A stretch of DNA of 64,000 bases, from the NCBI GenBank assembly GCA_023213395.1, contig CM041465.1, forward strand, positions 195,679,741-195,743,740. Reading direction: 5' to 3'. This DNA comes from Cycas panzhihuaensis. Taxonomy: Eukaryota; Cycadophyta. A program made the translations under genes and the position numbers. Positions within the stretch are counted from its first letter, which is position 1. Each line of letters opens with the position of its first letter. The notes below the pieces were generated by a model. The model was not told where the DNA came from. It saw nothing but the letters and a program-made list of their open reading frames with translations, and made no database searches. Below, piece after piece: positions 1 through 12,351 of this stretch.

Positions 1-329
1 CTGGTGTCGATTTGAGCCGATGTAATCGTGTTGCTTTAGTGGCAAGTGAGAGAGCACCGGTTGAGTCTTGACTCAAAGATAGCCGAGTTGGCGCTGGGCC
101 TCGACAAGGCCGGTCTTGGCATTTGTGATGATGTGGCACTTTGAGTCCGAGATGGCAGGAGCTCACCGACTTGGCAAAGGCCTTGACCGAGGCTGAGTCA
201 AGACTGATTTCTTTAATGCTGAGTTGAGCTTGGACAGCCTGCTGAGTTGGTGTACAGATTTCCAAAAACAAATGACAGAGATAAAAAAAACTAACAGTGC
301 TTAAGCAAGCTAAGTTCAGAGACCTTTCA
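1..329 (-). other. Cop-A0 leader, 5' untranslated part, cut by window edge
   Basis: This is the untranslated leader of a minus-strand Copia element whose body continues beyond the left edge. It is CpG-rich and made of degenerate short motifs around GAGTTGGCG and TTGACTCA, and aligns with the start of the Cop-A5 leader (50675-50940) and more loosely with Cop-A3 (19440-19915). No reading frame is supported. It ends at the primer-binding site at 330-341. Confidence 0.75.
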
Positions 330-341
330 GCTCTGATACCA
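330..341 (-). promoter_or_regulatory. Primer-binding site of Cop-A0 (initiator tRNA-Met)
   Basis: On the minus strand this reads TGGTATCAGAGC, the complement of the 3' end of plant initiator tRNA-Met and the usual Copia primer site. It lies two bases inside the LTR boundary and marks the adjoining LTR as a 5' LTR with the element body to the left. Confidence 0.85.
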
Positions 342-343
342 AA

Positions 344-866
344 TGTGAAAAATGGGCATTAGGCCACATTAGTCCCAAGATCATAAGTACAAGCACAATA
401 CTACAAATGCATGAAAGCATGAACCATAAAGCACACAAAGAGAAATAGGAGCAAGAGAAAATGATACCCAATATATGGAGTTGGAATTGGTCCAACCTCC
501 CAAGAAGAAACAGTTTGATTAGCAAACTGATAGCATAACAATGCAACTCCAACTCTTGTGTGAGACAATGAGGAGAGGTCTCATTATATAGAGTGAAATG
601 AGAGACCTAAGGCCTTGGATGTTTAACAAGTGTCAAACATCCAAGATACATGCCTTGCATGTTGGACATGTGTCCTTTTGGGCTCTCATGTGAGCAAAAG
701 TGTATGAGGGTCCATTTGACCCTTTAGTGACAACGTTGTGTCACTAGAAAGAATGTGGGTGTGCACTTTATCACTTAAGTGATAAGTCACCCCTAAAGTA
801 AAAAGTGCATATATTACATGACAAGTAAAAGTACATTAACTTAACATTTAAACATAAGGTTTAACA
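344..866 (-). repeat. 5' LTR of Cop-A0
   Basis: A 523 bp LTR with TG...CA ends, about 90 percent like the Cop-A5 LTRs by eye. It contains the dyad at 614-645, an 18 bp palindrome at 768-785 and a TATA-like stretch (tatatagagt read on +) near 586. Its right end abuts the reverse-transcriptase coding DNA of Cop-A1 in mid-codon, so Cop-A0 is inserted in Cop-A1. The other flank is outside the window, so the target duplication cannot be checked. Confidence 0.85.
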
Positions 867-1651
867 TCCCGGTGCTTAAGTGTACCATCAAAATGGAATT
901 TGGTCTTGTAGACCCATTTGCAACTGATTGTCTGTTTGTGTTTAGGCAATTCAACCAAATCCCAAGTTCCATTCTTTTCAATAGAATAGATTTCTTCATC
1001 CATGGGAGCCTTCCAATTTTCATTTTTAGAAGCCTCCTCAAAAGTGGAAAGCTCATCAACACAAAGCACTTCAGCCATAAGTGCAAAATTGGTTTGTTGC
1101 CTATATCTTGATGGACATTTTCCTTCAATAATCTGACTATCTTGCACAGTTTGAGTATACCATTTGGGCAACTTTTTGATTGATGTAACTTGAACCTCAA
1201 GATCTTCTAATCTAAGTGATTGATCAACAGAAGATGTACTAGGATCAAGTGGAGCTAATTCTGATGATGTGGATGGTCCAACAGGTGCACATGATGTGCA
1301 TGGAGTTGAAGATTGAGAGGGAAGGAAAGTCTTAACAATCTTTTTTCCTTTGTCAATAAGAGGTTGGATGGATGCTATATCCAACTCCTTGTGATCTTCT
1401 TCAGCAAAGATTACATCTCTTGAGAGATGCATTTTCTTTCCAATGGGTTTATACAACTTGTAGGCTTTGCTATGAATGGCATAACCCACAAAGATGCATT
1501 TTAGCCTATGCTTGTTTAATTTAGTTTTTGCTGATCGGGGATGTGCATATAAGCAGTGCACCCAAAGGTCCTGAAATGGCTGACAGTTGGCTTTTTGCCA
1601 AACCATGCCTCCTCTGGTGTAATGTCGGTGACTGCTGATGTTGGACTCCAA
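867..1651 (-). pseudogene. Cop-A1 reverse transcriptase, N-terminal part
   Basis: Copia polyprotein segment joining the end of integrase to the start of reverse transcriptase. Visible landmarks are the post-integrase block with SRDVIFAEED, the serine/proline-rich linker, then KWYTQTV, the RT entry block with FEEASKNENW, WDLVELP and [16 protein letters not shown]. The frame stops being Copia at 866, where the Cop-A0 LTR begins. The YVDD catalytic box, RNase H and 3' LTR of Cop-A1 are not in the window; they should lie beyond the left edge on the far side of Cop-A0. Confidence 0.85.
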
Positions 1652-2643
1652 TTTGCCACATAGGCAACAGTGTGGAATGCCTCTGCCCAGTAAGCTCGAG
1701 TGAGTCCCTTTGCATGCATCATTGCTTTGGCTTTATTAGCCAAAGTTCTATTCATCCTTTCAGAGACTCCATTTTGTTGAGGAGTATGAGGAATAGTAAG
1801 TTGTCTCCGAATGACGTTATCCTTGCAGAATTAAGTGAATTCTTTTGAAGTGAATTCACCTCCATTGTCTAACCTTAGAATTTTGATTGAATGACCAGAC
1901 TCATTCTCCACTTCAAGCTTGAAATCCTTAAATTTTTGAAATGCTTTAAACTTATGTTTAATGAAGTAAACCCAAACTTTATGGGAGAAATCGTCAATGA
2001 AGGAGATGTAATACAAGGCTCCTCCAAAGAATGCAGTAGACATGGGTCCACACAAATCCGAATGTATCAACTGCAAAGGATACGATGCACGCCAAGCTTT
2101 GCCTTTAGGGAAAGGCAAGCAATGTTGTGTCCCCATTATGCATGCTTCACAAAGACATTTTGAGCCATACATCTTTGAAAGCCCATGCACCATATTCTTG
2201 TTCACCATCTGCTTGAGATTGTCTAAGCTCAAGTGGCCTAGACATTGATGCCAAAGTTGCATCTTGGACAAAGATTGAGTGACAATGGAACCAAAGTAAG
2301 CAAAATCAGGTATGATATTATTAGCATCCGATTTGTAGAGGCCATGATCCTCATATCCAATAACCACTACCTGTTCATTTTTGTCACTTATTACACATTT
2401 CCCATTCTTGAACAAAATGCTCATCTGTTGCTTGTCCAATTTACTAACAAATAGCAAGCTCTTCTCCATGGAAGGTATGAAACAGGCATTGCCATTGGGA
2501 AATGTGGAGAAAGAATTGGAAGGAGAATGGAATGGGGCAATTGTGCCTATGCCAGAGATCTTGACTGATTCATTGTTGCCGAAGGTCACTGATTGATCTT
2601 TTCCTTCCTTGATGTCGCAAAGGAGTTCTTCACTCCTAGTCAT
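1516..2643 (-). pseudogene. Cop-A1 protease end, GAG-pre-integrase and integrase
   Basis: The frame at 2643-1831 begins at MTRSEELLCDIKEGK, just after the protease. It then shows the GAG-pre-integrase zinc motif (HQCLGHLSLDNLKQ, CLCEAC) and the integrase core with aspartates in SDLCGPM and LDNGGEF. The catalytic glutamate block (PQQNG, SERMNRTLANKAK) and TPEEAWFGKKP continue at 1755-1516 after a stop or frameshift near 1830. Integrase would insert the element cDNA into the host chromosome. The frame is broken and the copy is defective, although domain order is canonical (PR-IN-RT). Confidence 0.85.
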
Positions 2644-3668
2644 GTGTTGAGTAGCCCCTAAGTCAATAATCCAAGTTTAATCAACCTTGGATGTATGATA
2701 AGCACAAAATAATTTGTCCTCATCTGCAAACTGATTGCAGTGGCATTGATTGCCACCTCTAACCCCTCCCCACTTCCTCTTTGACCTCCTCGATAGGCAC
2801 CTCAATTTGGTCAAGGGGGTTGTTGCTACTATTGTTGCTGAAACCGCTGCGGCTGGAATTGCTGACGTGGTTGTTGCTACCTCTGATGCTGTTGACACGG
2901 TTGTTGCTACCTCTGATGCTGTTGACATGGTTGTTGCTGTTATTGTCGTGTGTGCTAGAGATCTGCTTGTTTCTTCCTATAATCAGGGGCTATGTGGCCA
3001 ACTTTGCCACAATAATGACAGATAACATTGGTCTTTGAGGAACCAATGTTCATGTTTCCAAACTGCTTCGAAAGTGCAGGTTTGGGATTTTGCTTGGCCT
3101 TTGATTTGGCCATAAATGCCCCTGAAGTGGATGGTTCATCATCATCATCCTTGATGCAAATCTGCTCCTCTTGAAGCAACAAGCTTTCAAGTTCATTAAA
3201 AACCATTCTTTTAAGTAAACCATCTCGAGTAGTGGAAGATATAAATCCATTGCAGTTCTTAGGCAATGCTTTGACAATTGTAGTTACAAACTCATCTCTA
3301 AAAGCAAGACTACCCAATGTATTCAATTCATTACATACCTCCTTGATGGAGAAAAGAAAAGCCGACATAGGCTTGACAAACTTTACATAATACAACTTGG
3401 CTTTTACCATCAAAATGCGAGCTTCATCTCGCCTTTCATACAAAGATGACAAAATATCCCATACTCCCTTGGAAGTTTTTGCACACACAATATTTTGGTC
3501 AACATGAACATCAATAATCACATGTAAGAATGCCAAAGCAATTTCATCTTTGGCTTCCCAAACAGCAACACAAGCAGGATCAGGATGAACAATTACGTCA
3601 TCATTTACAACAGATACAAATTGAGGTATTCTTCCAGAAACATAACCCCAAAATTCATTCATTATCAA
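2644..3668 (-). pseudogene. Cop-A1 gag (UBN2-type) and protease start
   Basis: Frame 3668-2955 reads MIMNEFWGYVSGRIPQF and continues through the UBN2-type gag core (VWDILSSLYERRDEARILM, FVKPMSAFLFSIKEVCNEL, LESLLLQEEQ). The nucleocapsid zinc knuckle CHYCGKVGHIAPDYRKK should be CCHC but the last cysteine is tyrosine. The protease active-site block lies near 2680-2640 in another frame. Compared with the sister copies, about 25 codons at the gag N terminus (the MAAIHMLNACTIRL block) lie upstream in another frame. Gag forms the cytoplasmic particle; the changed knuckle and frameshifts suggest a dead copy. Confidence 0.85.
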
Positions 3669-6035
3669 GAGATTTTGAGTGATCCTTTTCCATTTTTGAT
3701 AATTGTCTTATCGTGTTAATCTGATGGTACATGTATTTAGCATATTTATTGTAGCCATGTTGAAGTTGTAAGGCTTGAAGCTAGCAGATAATTTGGCAAC
3801 TCAAAGCTTTCGTCGCTTAAGTTCCACCTTCTAACGAAACCAACAGTCTCGATCTTACTAGAAGATCCAACAACTGAATGGGGTGATGAGGGGTGGAGGA
3901 GTAGGTTAACAAGTTGGTCCAACCCTGATCTATAGAGGAGATCCAACAGTTGGCCAAGTTAAGTTTAGGACAAGGCAGGTAGGGTTGTCTACATGGATAT
4001 ACCATGCTTTCCCTGGGATTCACAGCCCCAATAACACCTTTTTCAAACCTCCTTTCCCTCAAGCAACCTTAATTGTCGTGCACTAACTGTATGGTCCGTT
4101 GTTCTCTTAGGGAATACACCAAGTTTAAGGTTATTTCAGAGGCAAGGTTTGAACATTTTTCGGACCTCTCCCACTTGATTTTAAAGTCACTTTTAGAAGA
4201 TTAAAGTGGACTTTAGAGTTTATTTTACTTGGATGATGTAGATGCTTGATTAATGCTTACAATGAAAAGAGCTTCAAAAATAAGCAAACAAGTACATCAA
4301 AATGAACACTTACAGTGTTTTACAAGAGCACTTTATGAAGTGAGATAGTGCTTTTAAGTCCAAGTAAAAGAGTGCTTGAGAACAATGAAAAATGTTTGAA
4401 AAAGTAAGCACTTTGAAAAAAGTTGCCAAGTGCTTTAATGAAAATAAGCAAAGCCTTTGTGTTGAAAATGCAAGTGGGTTCCTTTTAATGCTACAGATGA
4501 AGAGAGGAAAGATCACTTGCAAAATGAAGACGACAAGCACCAAGTGTTGGGACTTTAAAATAGTCCCAACAATCAACAAAATGAGTGATTTTATTAGGTA
4601 ACAAGACTTCTTGAGCCCTTTTCGTGACTAAGGGCAATAGGTCACCATCCAAGGTCACTTAAGAAAAGTGTTGAAATAGTGATAAAGATCACTTTGACAA
4701 GGTATCAACACTTAAAAATCACTTCTAACAATGCTTTATAATACTTGTAAACATGAAATAAGTGTTAAATAAGGCTTAAAATGCCAAAACACAAACGCTG
4801 AAATTCAACTTTTTTTGCAACTTTGAGCAACAAGGACACCACGCAAGGAGCCTTAATGAAGATTTTAATCAAGCATTTTTAATCTCCAAAGATGAGTGAA
4901 TGACTTAGCATCATAAATTGAATGAGATCACTAAGTCCAAGGGAGATTTTTAGCTTCAGAAAATGGAAAAAAAGTTAATTTTTTCCTTGAGAAAATCAAG
5001 CCAAATAAGTCTTGAATGACAAAAAAGGCTTAAAAGGAGGAAAATATCACTTTTTAATGAGAGAAATTACTAAAAGAAACTTGATTAAGTCTTTTTGACT
5101 CAAAGTGAAATTACTGGAGTCAGAAAATTGAAAAAGTAATTAAAAAATCACTAAAATTGATTTAGAAAAGTGATTTTTAATGATTTTAAAAAAAGACTTA
5201 GTATAAACTTTAGACTAAAAAGGATTATGTAAAGAGGAATATCCTGGGAATATTCCAATATACATAACCTAAGATTAAAAGGCAAAAGTTAAAGAAAAGA
5301 AATTTTTGAAAAACGTTTTGAAATTTTTGCGACCGCTAGACCTGCGCAACCTCCGTGGACCTTCGAATGAATGCAGCTCACTCCACAGAGGTTTGTTTGT
5401 CAAGAAAATTCAGGAGGAGGGTTGTGTACCCCAGACAGAGATTCGGTGCAAGTTTTAGCTCATTCTACAGCTTGTGGAGAGAGAACGAAGCAAAGATGAT
5501 TTTGGAAGGGCTCCCAAGCCAGGTGATGAGACCCTCGTTCCGTGAGGCCCTCTAAGAGCTATGCAGAAATTCTCAGGTGAGCAAGAGCCTTCAGCAATAG
5601 TGCACAAGCAATTTTGTGCTTTCTAAGTGGGGTTTCAGGGTTGAAAATACCCAGAGATTGATCCACAGCCTACAGGAGGCCTCAAACTTCAAGTAAATTC
5701 AGTCTGAGAGCTTCAAATGGCTGGAGAATAACTCAACGACCTTTTCTGCAGGAAAAAATTAGCTAAAAAACCCAGTTTGATAAAAAACACGAGGAAGAAG
5801 TGACTAAACCAGCTCAAAACCTCAACTGGTAGTCTGAAAAAATTTTCAGATCTGAGAAATATGCCTTCTCCAACCTTCAACATTGCTCCACAAAGCTTGA
5901 TCTACAGTTATAAATCTAAAACACGCCTTAGATCGCCTTCAGAAAGCGAAGGTCGTCACCAAGGGGTTGTAGAACCCACTTTGAATCTCCCTTAAGTAAA
6001 GACAAAATCAAAATAAAGGGAACTAGTCTCCTCTA
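3669..6035 (-). other. Long untranslated leader of Cop-A1
   Basis: About 2.4 kb between primer-binding site and gag with no supported protein. The gag-proximal 400 bp match all other Cop-A copies. The middle is A/T-rich and rich in AAGTGC and AAGTACTT words, and holds the inverted repeat at 4546-4570. The primer-proximal 700 bp are less AT-rich and have no good match in the other leaders, so the leader is modular. Confidence 0.7.
4546..4570 (-). repeat. Leader inverted repeat (hairpin) of Cop-A1
   Basis: Perfect 9 bp arms GTTGGGACT and AGTCCCAAC around a 7-base TTAAAAT loop. The same position in Cop-A3 and Cop-A5 carries GTTGAGAC and GTCTCAAC, so one A-T pair has become a G-C pair with pairing preserved. 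Confidence 0.75.
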
Positions 6036-6047
6036 GCTCTGATACCA
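6036..6047 (-). promoter_or_regulatory. Primer-binding site of Cop-A1
   Basis: Minus-strand TGGTATCAGAGC, complementary to initiator tRNA-Met, two bases inside the LTR that starts at 6050. Confidence 0.85.
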
Positions 6048-6049
6048 AA

Positions 6050-6599
6050 TGTTGAAATGGCCAAAAGGCCTTTGAAACCCAAGATCTAGGAGATATATTC
6101 ACTCTAGTTCTAGAATGTAAATAATCTAGACTAACAATGAAAGTATGAGATCAAACATAAGCAAGATCAAAGCATAGAGAGAAAGAGCAAAATGATACCA
6201 AATGTGAGGAGTTGGAATTGGTCCAACCTCCAAATGAATAGTTGTTTGATTAGCAAACTGGCAACATAACAATACAACTCCAACTCTATATGAGAACCAT
6301 GAGAAGAGGTCTCAATATATAGAGTGAAAGAAGAGACCTAAGGCATTGGATGTTTGAAAAGTGTCAAACATCCAAGGTACATGCCTTGCATGTAGGACAT
6401 GTGTCATTTTGGGCTCTCAAGTAAGCAAAAGTGCATGGATGTCCATTTGACCCTTTAGTGACACTGTTGTGTCACTAGGAAAGAATGTGGGTTTGCACTT
6501 TATCACTTAAGTGATAAGTCACCCCATAAAATACAAAAGTACAAATAATACATGGAAAATAAAATACATAGGCTTAACATGTAAACATAAGGTTTAACA
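6050..6599 (-). repeat. 5' LTR of Cop-A1
   Basis: A 550 bp LTR, TGTTGAAATGG...GGTTTAACA read on +. Dyad at 6345-6376 (one mismatch) and palindrome at 6500-6517. The primer-proximal 130 bp differ clearly from the other Cop-A LTRs (U5 divergence), so this is a distinct, older subfamily member. It interrupts the Cop-C reverse transcriptase directly after the block ending in MTDMGILHYY. Confidence 0.85.
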
Positions 6600-7316
6600 A
6601 ATAATAGTGAAGTATACCCATATCAGTCATTTCAAAGTTACTTTCTATTTGTGTTCTCAACCAGTTGATGATTTCTCGATCATTGCCTGAGACAATTAAG
6701 TGATCTACATATACCACAATTATGGTAATCTAGTCTTTTTGATTTTTTATGTAAAGACTTGGATCAACTTCACATCTATTAAAACCCCTTTTCAAAAAAT
6801 GATGGTCCAATTTTACATACCAAGCACTAGGTGCTTGTTTTAGACCATACAATGCATTTTTTAATCTGCAGACCAAATGTTCTCCTTTCTTTGTATACCC
6901 AAGTGGTTGTTCCATATGGACTTCTTCACTGAGATCACCATTCAAGAAGACACTTTTCACATCTAGTTGCACAAGTTCCCATACATATTGAGCTACCAAA
7001 GTTATAACATGTGGATAGTTATTAGCTTTGCTACAAGAGCAAGCGTTTCTCCATAGTCGATGCCTACAGTTTGAGTATATCCATTTGCTACAAGTCGAGC
7101 TTTACACTGTTCAAGACTTCCATCTATTTTTCTTTTATTCTGTACACCCATTTGCAACCTACAATAGGCTTATCTTTTGGTGGAGAAACTAATTCCCAAG
7201 TGTTGTTTTGATTTATGGACTCCATTTCTTTGTCCATAGCTTCTTGCCATTCTGTTTTCTAATAGGCTTCTTCAAAACTTTGAAGCTCAACTGAAAGGCA
7301 GCAGCCTCTCAGTCTA
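6600..7316 (-). pseudogene. Cop-C reverse transcriptase fragment
   Basis: A Copia reverse transcriptase unrelated in detail to Cop-A. Read leftwards it shows [53 protein letters not shown], then VVYVDHLIVSG and FEMTDMGILHYY, with several stops and frameshifts. The catalytic YVDD is YVDH here, which would abolish polymerase activity. The coding DNA begins only about 30 bases after the primer-binding site, so gag, protease and integrase have been deleted. Cop-A1 cuts off the rest at 6599. Confidence 0.8.
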
Positions 7317-7328
7317 GCTCTAATGCCA
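7317..7328 (-). promoter_or_regulatory. Primer-binding site of Cop-C
   Basis: Minus-strand TGGCATTAGAGC, two transitions away from the initiator tRNA-Met complement TGGTATCAGAGC. It directly abuts the LTR at 7329. Confidence 0.7.
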
Positions 7329-7542
7329 TGTAGAAAATAGGATGCACACACTCGAGAAAGAATTGAGGAAACAAAGAACTCTAAAGATTGTTATTCAATA
7401 ATGTCAAACATGTACATAAAATGAACCATAGTTCAGAGCCATTGAATAACGATACAATACCTAACCACTAATAATGAGGAGATACAATATTAATTAATGC
7501 TCCTAATAACTCTTTTACACAATTAAACATTATACTCCAACA
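7329..7542 (-). repeat. 5' LTR of Cop-C
   Basis: A 214 bp stretch with TG...CA ends (TGTAGAAAATAGG...ACTCCAACA on +) next to the primer site. The length is like the 219 bp Cop-F LTR but the sequence differs. Boundaries come from the primer site on one side and the canonical terminal dinucleotide on the other; the second LTR is not in the window. Confidence 0.65.
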
Positions 7543-7565
7543 AAGAAATAGATCGAGAGAACGGG

Positions 7566-7793
7566 TTGATCATGGACCTGGAAGAAACCCTCAACATCCA
7601 AACTAATCAGCTGCAATCTAAACACATTAACAAATATCTCATAGAGTGGTCAAGCATGCACCCAGAAGATGTAATCTGGGAAAGCAAACTATGGCATCAA
7701 AAGCATCCACACGTAACCATGCTTTCAGGGCAAAGTATGTCAAAGTGGGGAGCATTTACTGTAGGTCAGGCTCCTGTCAGCAAACCTATCTGA
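7566..7793 (+). pseudogene. Gyp-H integrase C-terminus with chromodomain
   Basis: A 75-codon open stretch with HINKYLIEWSSMHPEDVIWE followed by HPHVTMLSGQ. This has the chromodomain pattern of plant chromovirus integrases (YLVKWKG..PEDATWE, then a P-L-GQ tail). The targeting domain normally recognises histone marks. Nothing upstream is preserved, because the Cop-C LTR begins at 7542. It is a 3' remnant of a Gypsy element, not a host gene. Confidence 0.7.
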
Positions 7794-8460
7794 GCCTGGT
7801 TTCATTCTGAGCTATTAATTGTATACAATAAGGCCAACCTCTATTTCACTTATTTATAAATTGTATTGAGGCTAAGCCCAGCCCAGCTTTGCATATAAAA
7901 AGTGACGAAGGCCTCGTTTGAATTATCATCAGTTCGATTTGGTCTTTCGCTCCCTTCTGGTGGAAGGCACACTTCTTGGAAGAAAAGTGTGTCAAAAAGG
8001 GCAGCGTTTTGTCAGCTACACAATGCAGTTACTCTCAAGATTGTAGTTAAAATGTGTATAAGACTTATTGTTGGACTGTGATTATCAGTAATTTATTTAA
8101 TTGAATTTCTGCTTCTATATTGTTTTCCTCAGTGAATCAGGGTAATTACTACTATTTTATTGCTAAGAATTAGTTGTATCAGTATAGATTAGCAGACAAT
8201 TCTCATAGGGATTGCTGCAAACCGAGTGACTTGTATCCATTGTTCTCTGCCTACTTGTTATGCACAAGCTTTGCAGTATCAATGTTATAACGGATTATGC
8301 CAGCATTCATGTGCATTTCGATTCTTGCTGACTGTTACAAATGAGACCTGTATGGCAATGCGGTGTGCAGGATAGAGTAGCGAGCAGCATGGGCGTATAC
8401 CGCAGTCATAGACTTGTCACCTTGCAGCAATAGAGTGGTCAGCCTTGGGGCAAGCTAAAT
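7794..8460 (+). other. Probable 3' UTR and LTR remnant of Gyp-H
   Basis: Non-coding DNA after the chromodomain stop. A TATA-like GCATATAAAAAGT lies near 7890 and a GC-richer transcribed-looking stretch follows, as in an LTR. No second copy is available, so the ends are not defined. Confidence 0.35.
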
Positions 8461-9404
<944 letters not shown>

Positions 9405-10180
9405 CTAAACCAACAAAAGCAAAAAGACTCTCATGATTAAAATATACGAAAAAGAACTTTACCAATTATAATGCACTTATAAAAAATGTAATCAGATGCT
9501 CTGAATGTTGACAGTCATAAATACACAGCTCAAGACTAGGACAACAATATGTTAACAAACAAATTTCTTTACCATAAAGAAACTTTCTAGAGATGGGGAA
9601 AATTACCCTACCAGATTTTGAAACTTTGACTGCCTCGGAAAGGCCAGTCCTAGCAACCTAAAAAAAGGTCAGAGTTAGATTCCTATGTACTCGATTTTTC
9701 CATTTATCCTCAGTTCACATAAATTTGCAATATTTAGACCATCAGCATTTCATTTGCCTACCTATCAAAATAAAGAGCCTCAATGGTTTCACGGATTGGA
9801 AGCACTTGTATCCAAATTTCCCATTTGCACTCTTTGATGTGCAAATATGTCCTAAAAATTTCTTGGATTCTTTCATGTATTTGATGTATGAATATGTTTT
9901 ATAAAATTCATGAATTCTTTGATGTCTTTAAGGCCTAAATATGTCTTCAAAAATTTCAGTTCTCTACAGACTAATCAGTATCAATGTGTCAAAGAACATA
10001 CTTTTTGCCCTTCACTCTAGTCTCTGAAACTAATTTCATGAAATTATTAATTTACATGTAACAAATGGATCTTTGATGAACATTTACACATAAGGAAGGT
10101 TAAAATAATCCAAGATGTGTTCCTGTGTACTTAATGTAATCAATAACTTAACCAAGCAAATGACCATGGCAAAGATATGC
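9405..10180 (-). other. Intron sequence without recognised features
   Basis: AT-rich, many stops in all frames and a polypyrimidine stretch near the acceptor. No transposon or exon is recognised. Confidence 0.5.
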
Positions 10181-11040
10181 TTGACAGTTGAGTTAGTACT
10201 TGCAATTAATTATAGTTAATGTAGTTCTAGTTAGATAGGGCTAGTTAATTTAATTAAAGAACAGTTGATACTTCCAGTTGGTTAGGGTTAATTCCTTATC
10301 AGAACTGTCCTTGTTATAAAAATGCACTTTATACCTCATAATAAATCTATAAAAAGAAGTGTTCTCCTTCCATCAACATCTTCTGATATTGAGTGCTCCA
10401 TTAAATTCTTGTAAGTTTTTCACATCTGCTCAGTAAATTGCAATTATTTTTGTGGATGTGCTCATATTAATTGGTCTCAGAGCAAACGACTGCTAGCAAA
10501 TTTTATACCCTATGTCTAGGTTTTTATAACTGAACTTTTTCTTCAAGCCAACGCAAGTGAAGGAACAAACTAGACCCCCTTTTCTTCTATAGTATCTACA
10601 AGTACCAAGAACTTGTCCTCAAGTGCATCTCTTACAAAGTTATTCAATGCTAAACCTATGCCTTACAGCCAATCTGCTGATGCTACAAATCAACCTATTG
10701 TTGGCTTCAATAATCACTAGATAGATCTGATTTATGATTTAAATACAAATACCCCCATTGCTACATTTGCCCACCTTAATACTTATGATGTGGTTGCAAC
10801 AATCATCCACTACTATCATAAATTACAAAGGCTTACTTTACCCATGCACTGTCATTCACCTCTAGAATCCTATGCTGGGCAATCCCCACGTTCTGGTAAT
10901 ACTCAACACAACCAAGTCTACTTCGATTGGACACACACGGGCTACCCAACACGTCTTGCAGGAGAGTTTAGCCCAAGTTTGGGACTCTCTATTCCGATCC
11001 CAATGGATCTCCCAATTGAAGACATCACCCACTACTAATG
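10181..11040 (+). mobile_element. Degenerate LTR retroelement remnant
   Basis: Around 10311 there is a TATA-like TTATAAAAATGC, and at 10471-10484 the sequence TTGGTCTCAGAGCA resembles an initiator tRNA-Met primer site with one change (A to C). Together they suggest an LTR ending near 10470. Downstream to 11040 the sequence has short open stretches but no recognisable gag. A second LTR was not found. It replaces the 3' end of the LINE to its right. Confidence 0.4.
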
Positions 11041-11860
11041 CTCCACTAACAAAATCTGATGCTCAGTCTCCTTGCTTCCAGCACCGTTGTGGCTCCAAAG
11101 TCCAATGCATCATCAATAAATTGTAAATGTGTAAGGCTCTTCACCCCGCACATGTTTCTCATTTGGGTTGATATCCTACTAACAGCTTCAACTGCTATTA
11201 TGAACAAAGTTGGAGATAATGGATAGCCTTGTCGGATTCCCCCAGATGCTTTGAAAAACTCTGCTCAATTGCCATTAACTAGGACAAGAAAAGAGCTTGA
11301 GTTGATGTAACGTTCAACCCACTGCATTAATCTAGCATTCTTTAGTTACAAAATAAAAATTCAATTAGAGTGCCCTTGGCCTTTTGAATCAGAATTTCAT
11401 AGTGTGATCTTCGCTTAGGTTTTAGAGCATCCCAACAACTACTTATTGAGGACTCTGAAGGAGATGGGCGAAAATAGCTATCATTCATTAGGCCATAATG
11501 AATTGTGAATACAGACCAAATCCCCGACCTCGGCCAGGTGTCATGCCAAGTGTGTTTTCCAACACACCCTAAGTAAATAGTTTCTTGGGCTATTACAATT
11601 TGGTCTAGAAATTGTCACCCATCCAGTCCTCCTTGCTCTGACAAAATAATTGAGGGTAGAATCCCTGGAAGCCTTCCCGCCATGGTCTTATAAACAAACT
11701 TGTATGCAAATTACATAGAGAAATTGACTAAACCGACCAAACTCAGAAATTCTAGTTCCTTAGGGATTAAAGTTAAAAAAGTAGAATTTAAAGCTTGGAG
11801 AACTTTACTAGACTTCTTCGATTCCTCGACCATCTAAAGCAGGTCATCCATGACAGTATT
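11041..11860 (-). pseudogene. L1-type LINE reverse transcriptase, 3' segment
   Basis: Continues the minus-strand LINE from 36396 after the Gyp-1 insertion. Read leftwards: VMDDLL, LNSTFLTLIPKE, FAYKFVYKTMAGRLPGIL, then GGIRQGYPLSPTLFIIAVEA and THLQFIDDALDFG. These are the L1 reverse-transcriptase blocks; the last corresponds to the FADD catalytic box, with the two aspartates kept. Several stops interrupt it. The element ends soon after, near 11045, where unrelated DNA begins. The join across the 24.5 kb insertion restores the family pattern WDIV..DLL. Confidence 0.85.
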
Positions 11861-12351
11861 TGTAGAGTTCCTAAAATAAAAGAAGAAGTCAGTTTTTATA
11901 TGGGGAATTCATTATGCTGAAATTAGTTTTTTGAAGAATTAAAAGAAGAATCGTTTATTTTATTATGAAGTCGATTTTTTGAAGCGAAAATTAAGAAGCT
12001 GGGTTATAAGGCTATAAATAAAGAAGCCTCCCTCATTAGTAAATCATCTTGAAGAGTTCTATGTATTGGAAGAAATGGCTTCATGCCATTAAGACCTCGA
12101 GCATACTGGAGGGTTGCTCTCGCCTCGAAGAGGGTTCATCAACTAGTGGAAATTGTATCAAGTGTTATTGTTTAGTTAATATCAATATCTAAAATCTATC
12201 TATGTTGTTATTTCTGTTGACTCATATTTATAAGGGTTATTTGTTGTACATGAATGAAATCCATTGTGAAGTATTGTGATATGCTTTGAATACTATCATT
12301 ATCTGTTGAAAATAGAACTTTTGTTTACTGTATTATTTTTGACCCGCTACA
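11861..12351 (+). repeat. Gyp-1 LTR 1 (5' LTR)
   Basis: 491 bp, TGTAGAGTTCC...CCGCTACA. Followed at once by the primer site TTGGTATCAAAGC (12353-12365), one base from the initiator tRNA-Met complement. It contains a TATA-like GCTATAAATAAAG near 12010. By eye about 15 percent different from LTR 3, so the element is old. Confidence 0.85.

Noticed and set aside
10790-11126. Short open frames before the LINE end
   Set aside because: Two overlapping frames of similar length without recognisable domain; better read as retroelement remnant.
11861-12351. Gyp-1 LTRs taken as three independent solo LTR insertions
   Set aside because: The internal units between them are homologous and colinear, and LINE sequence is found only outside the outermost LTRs.
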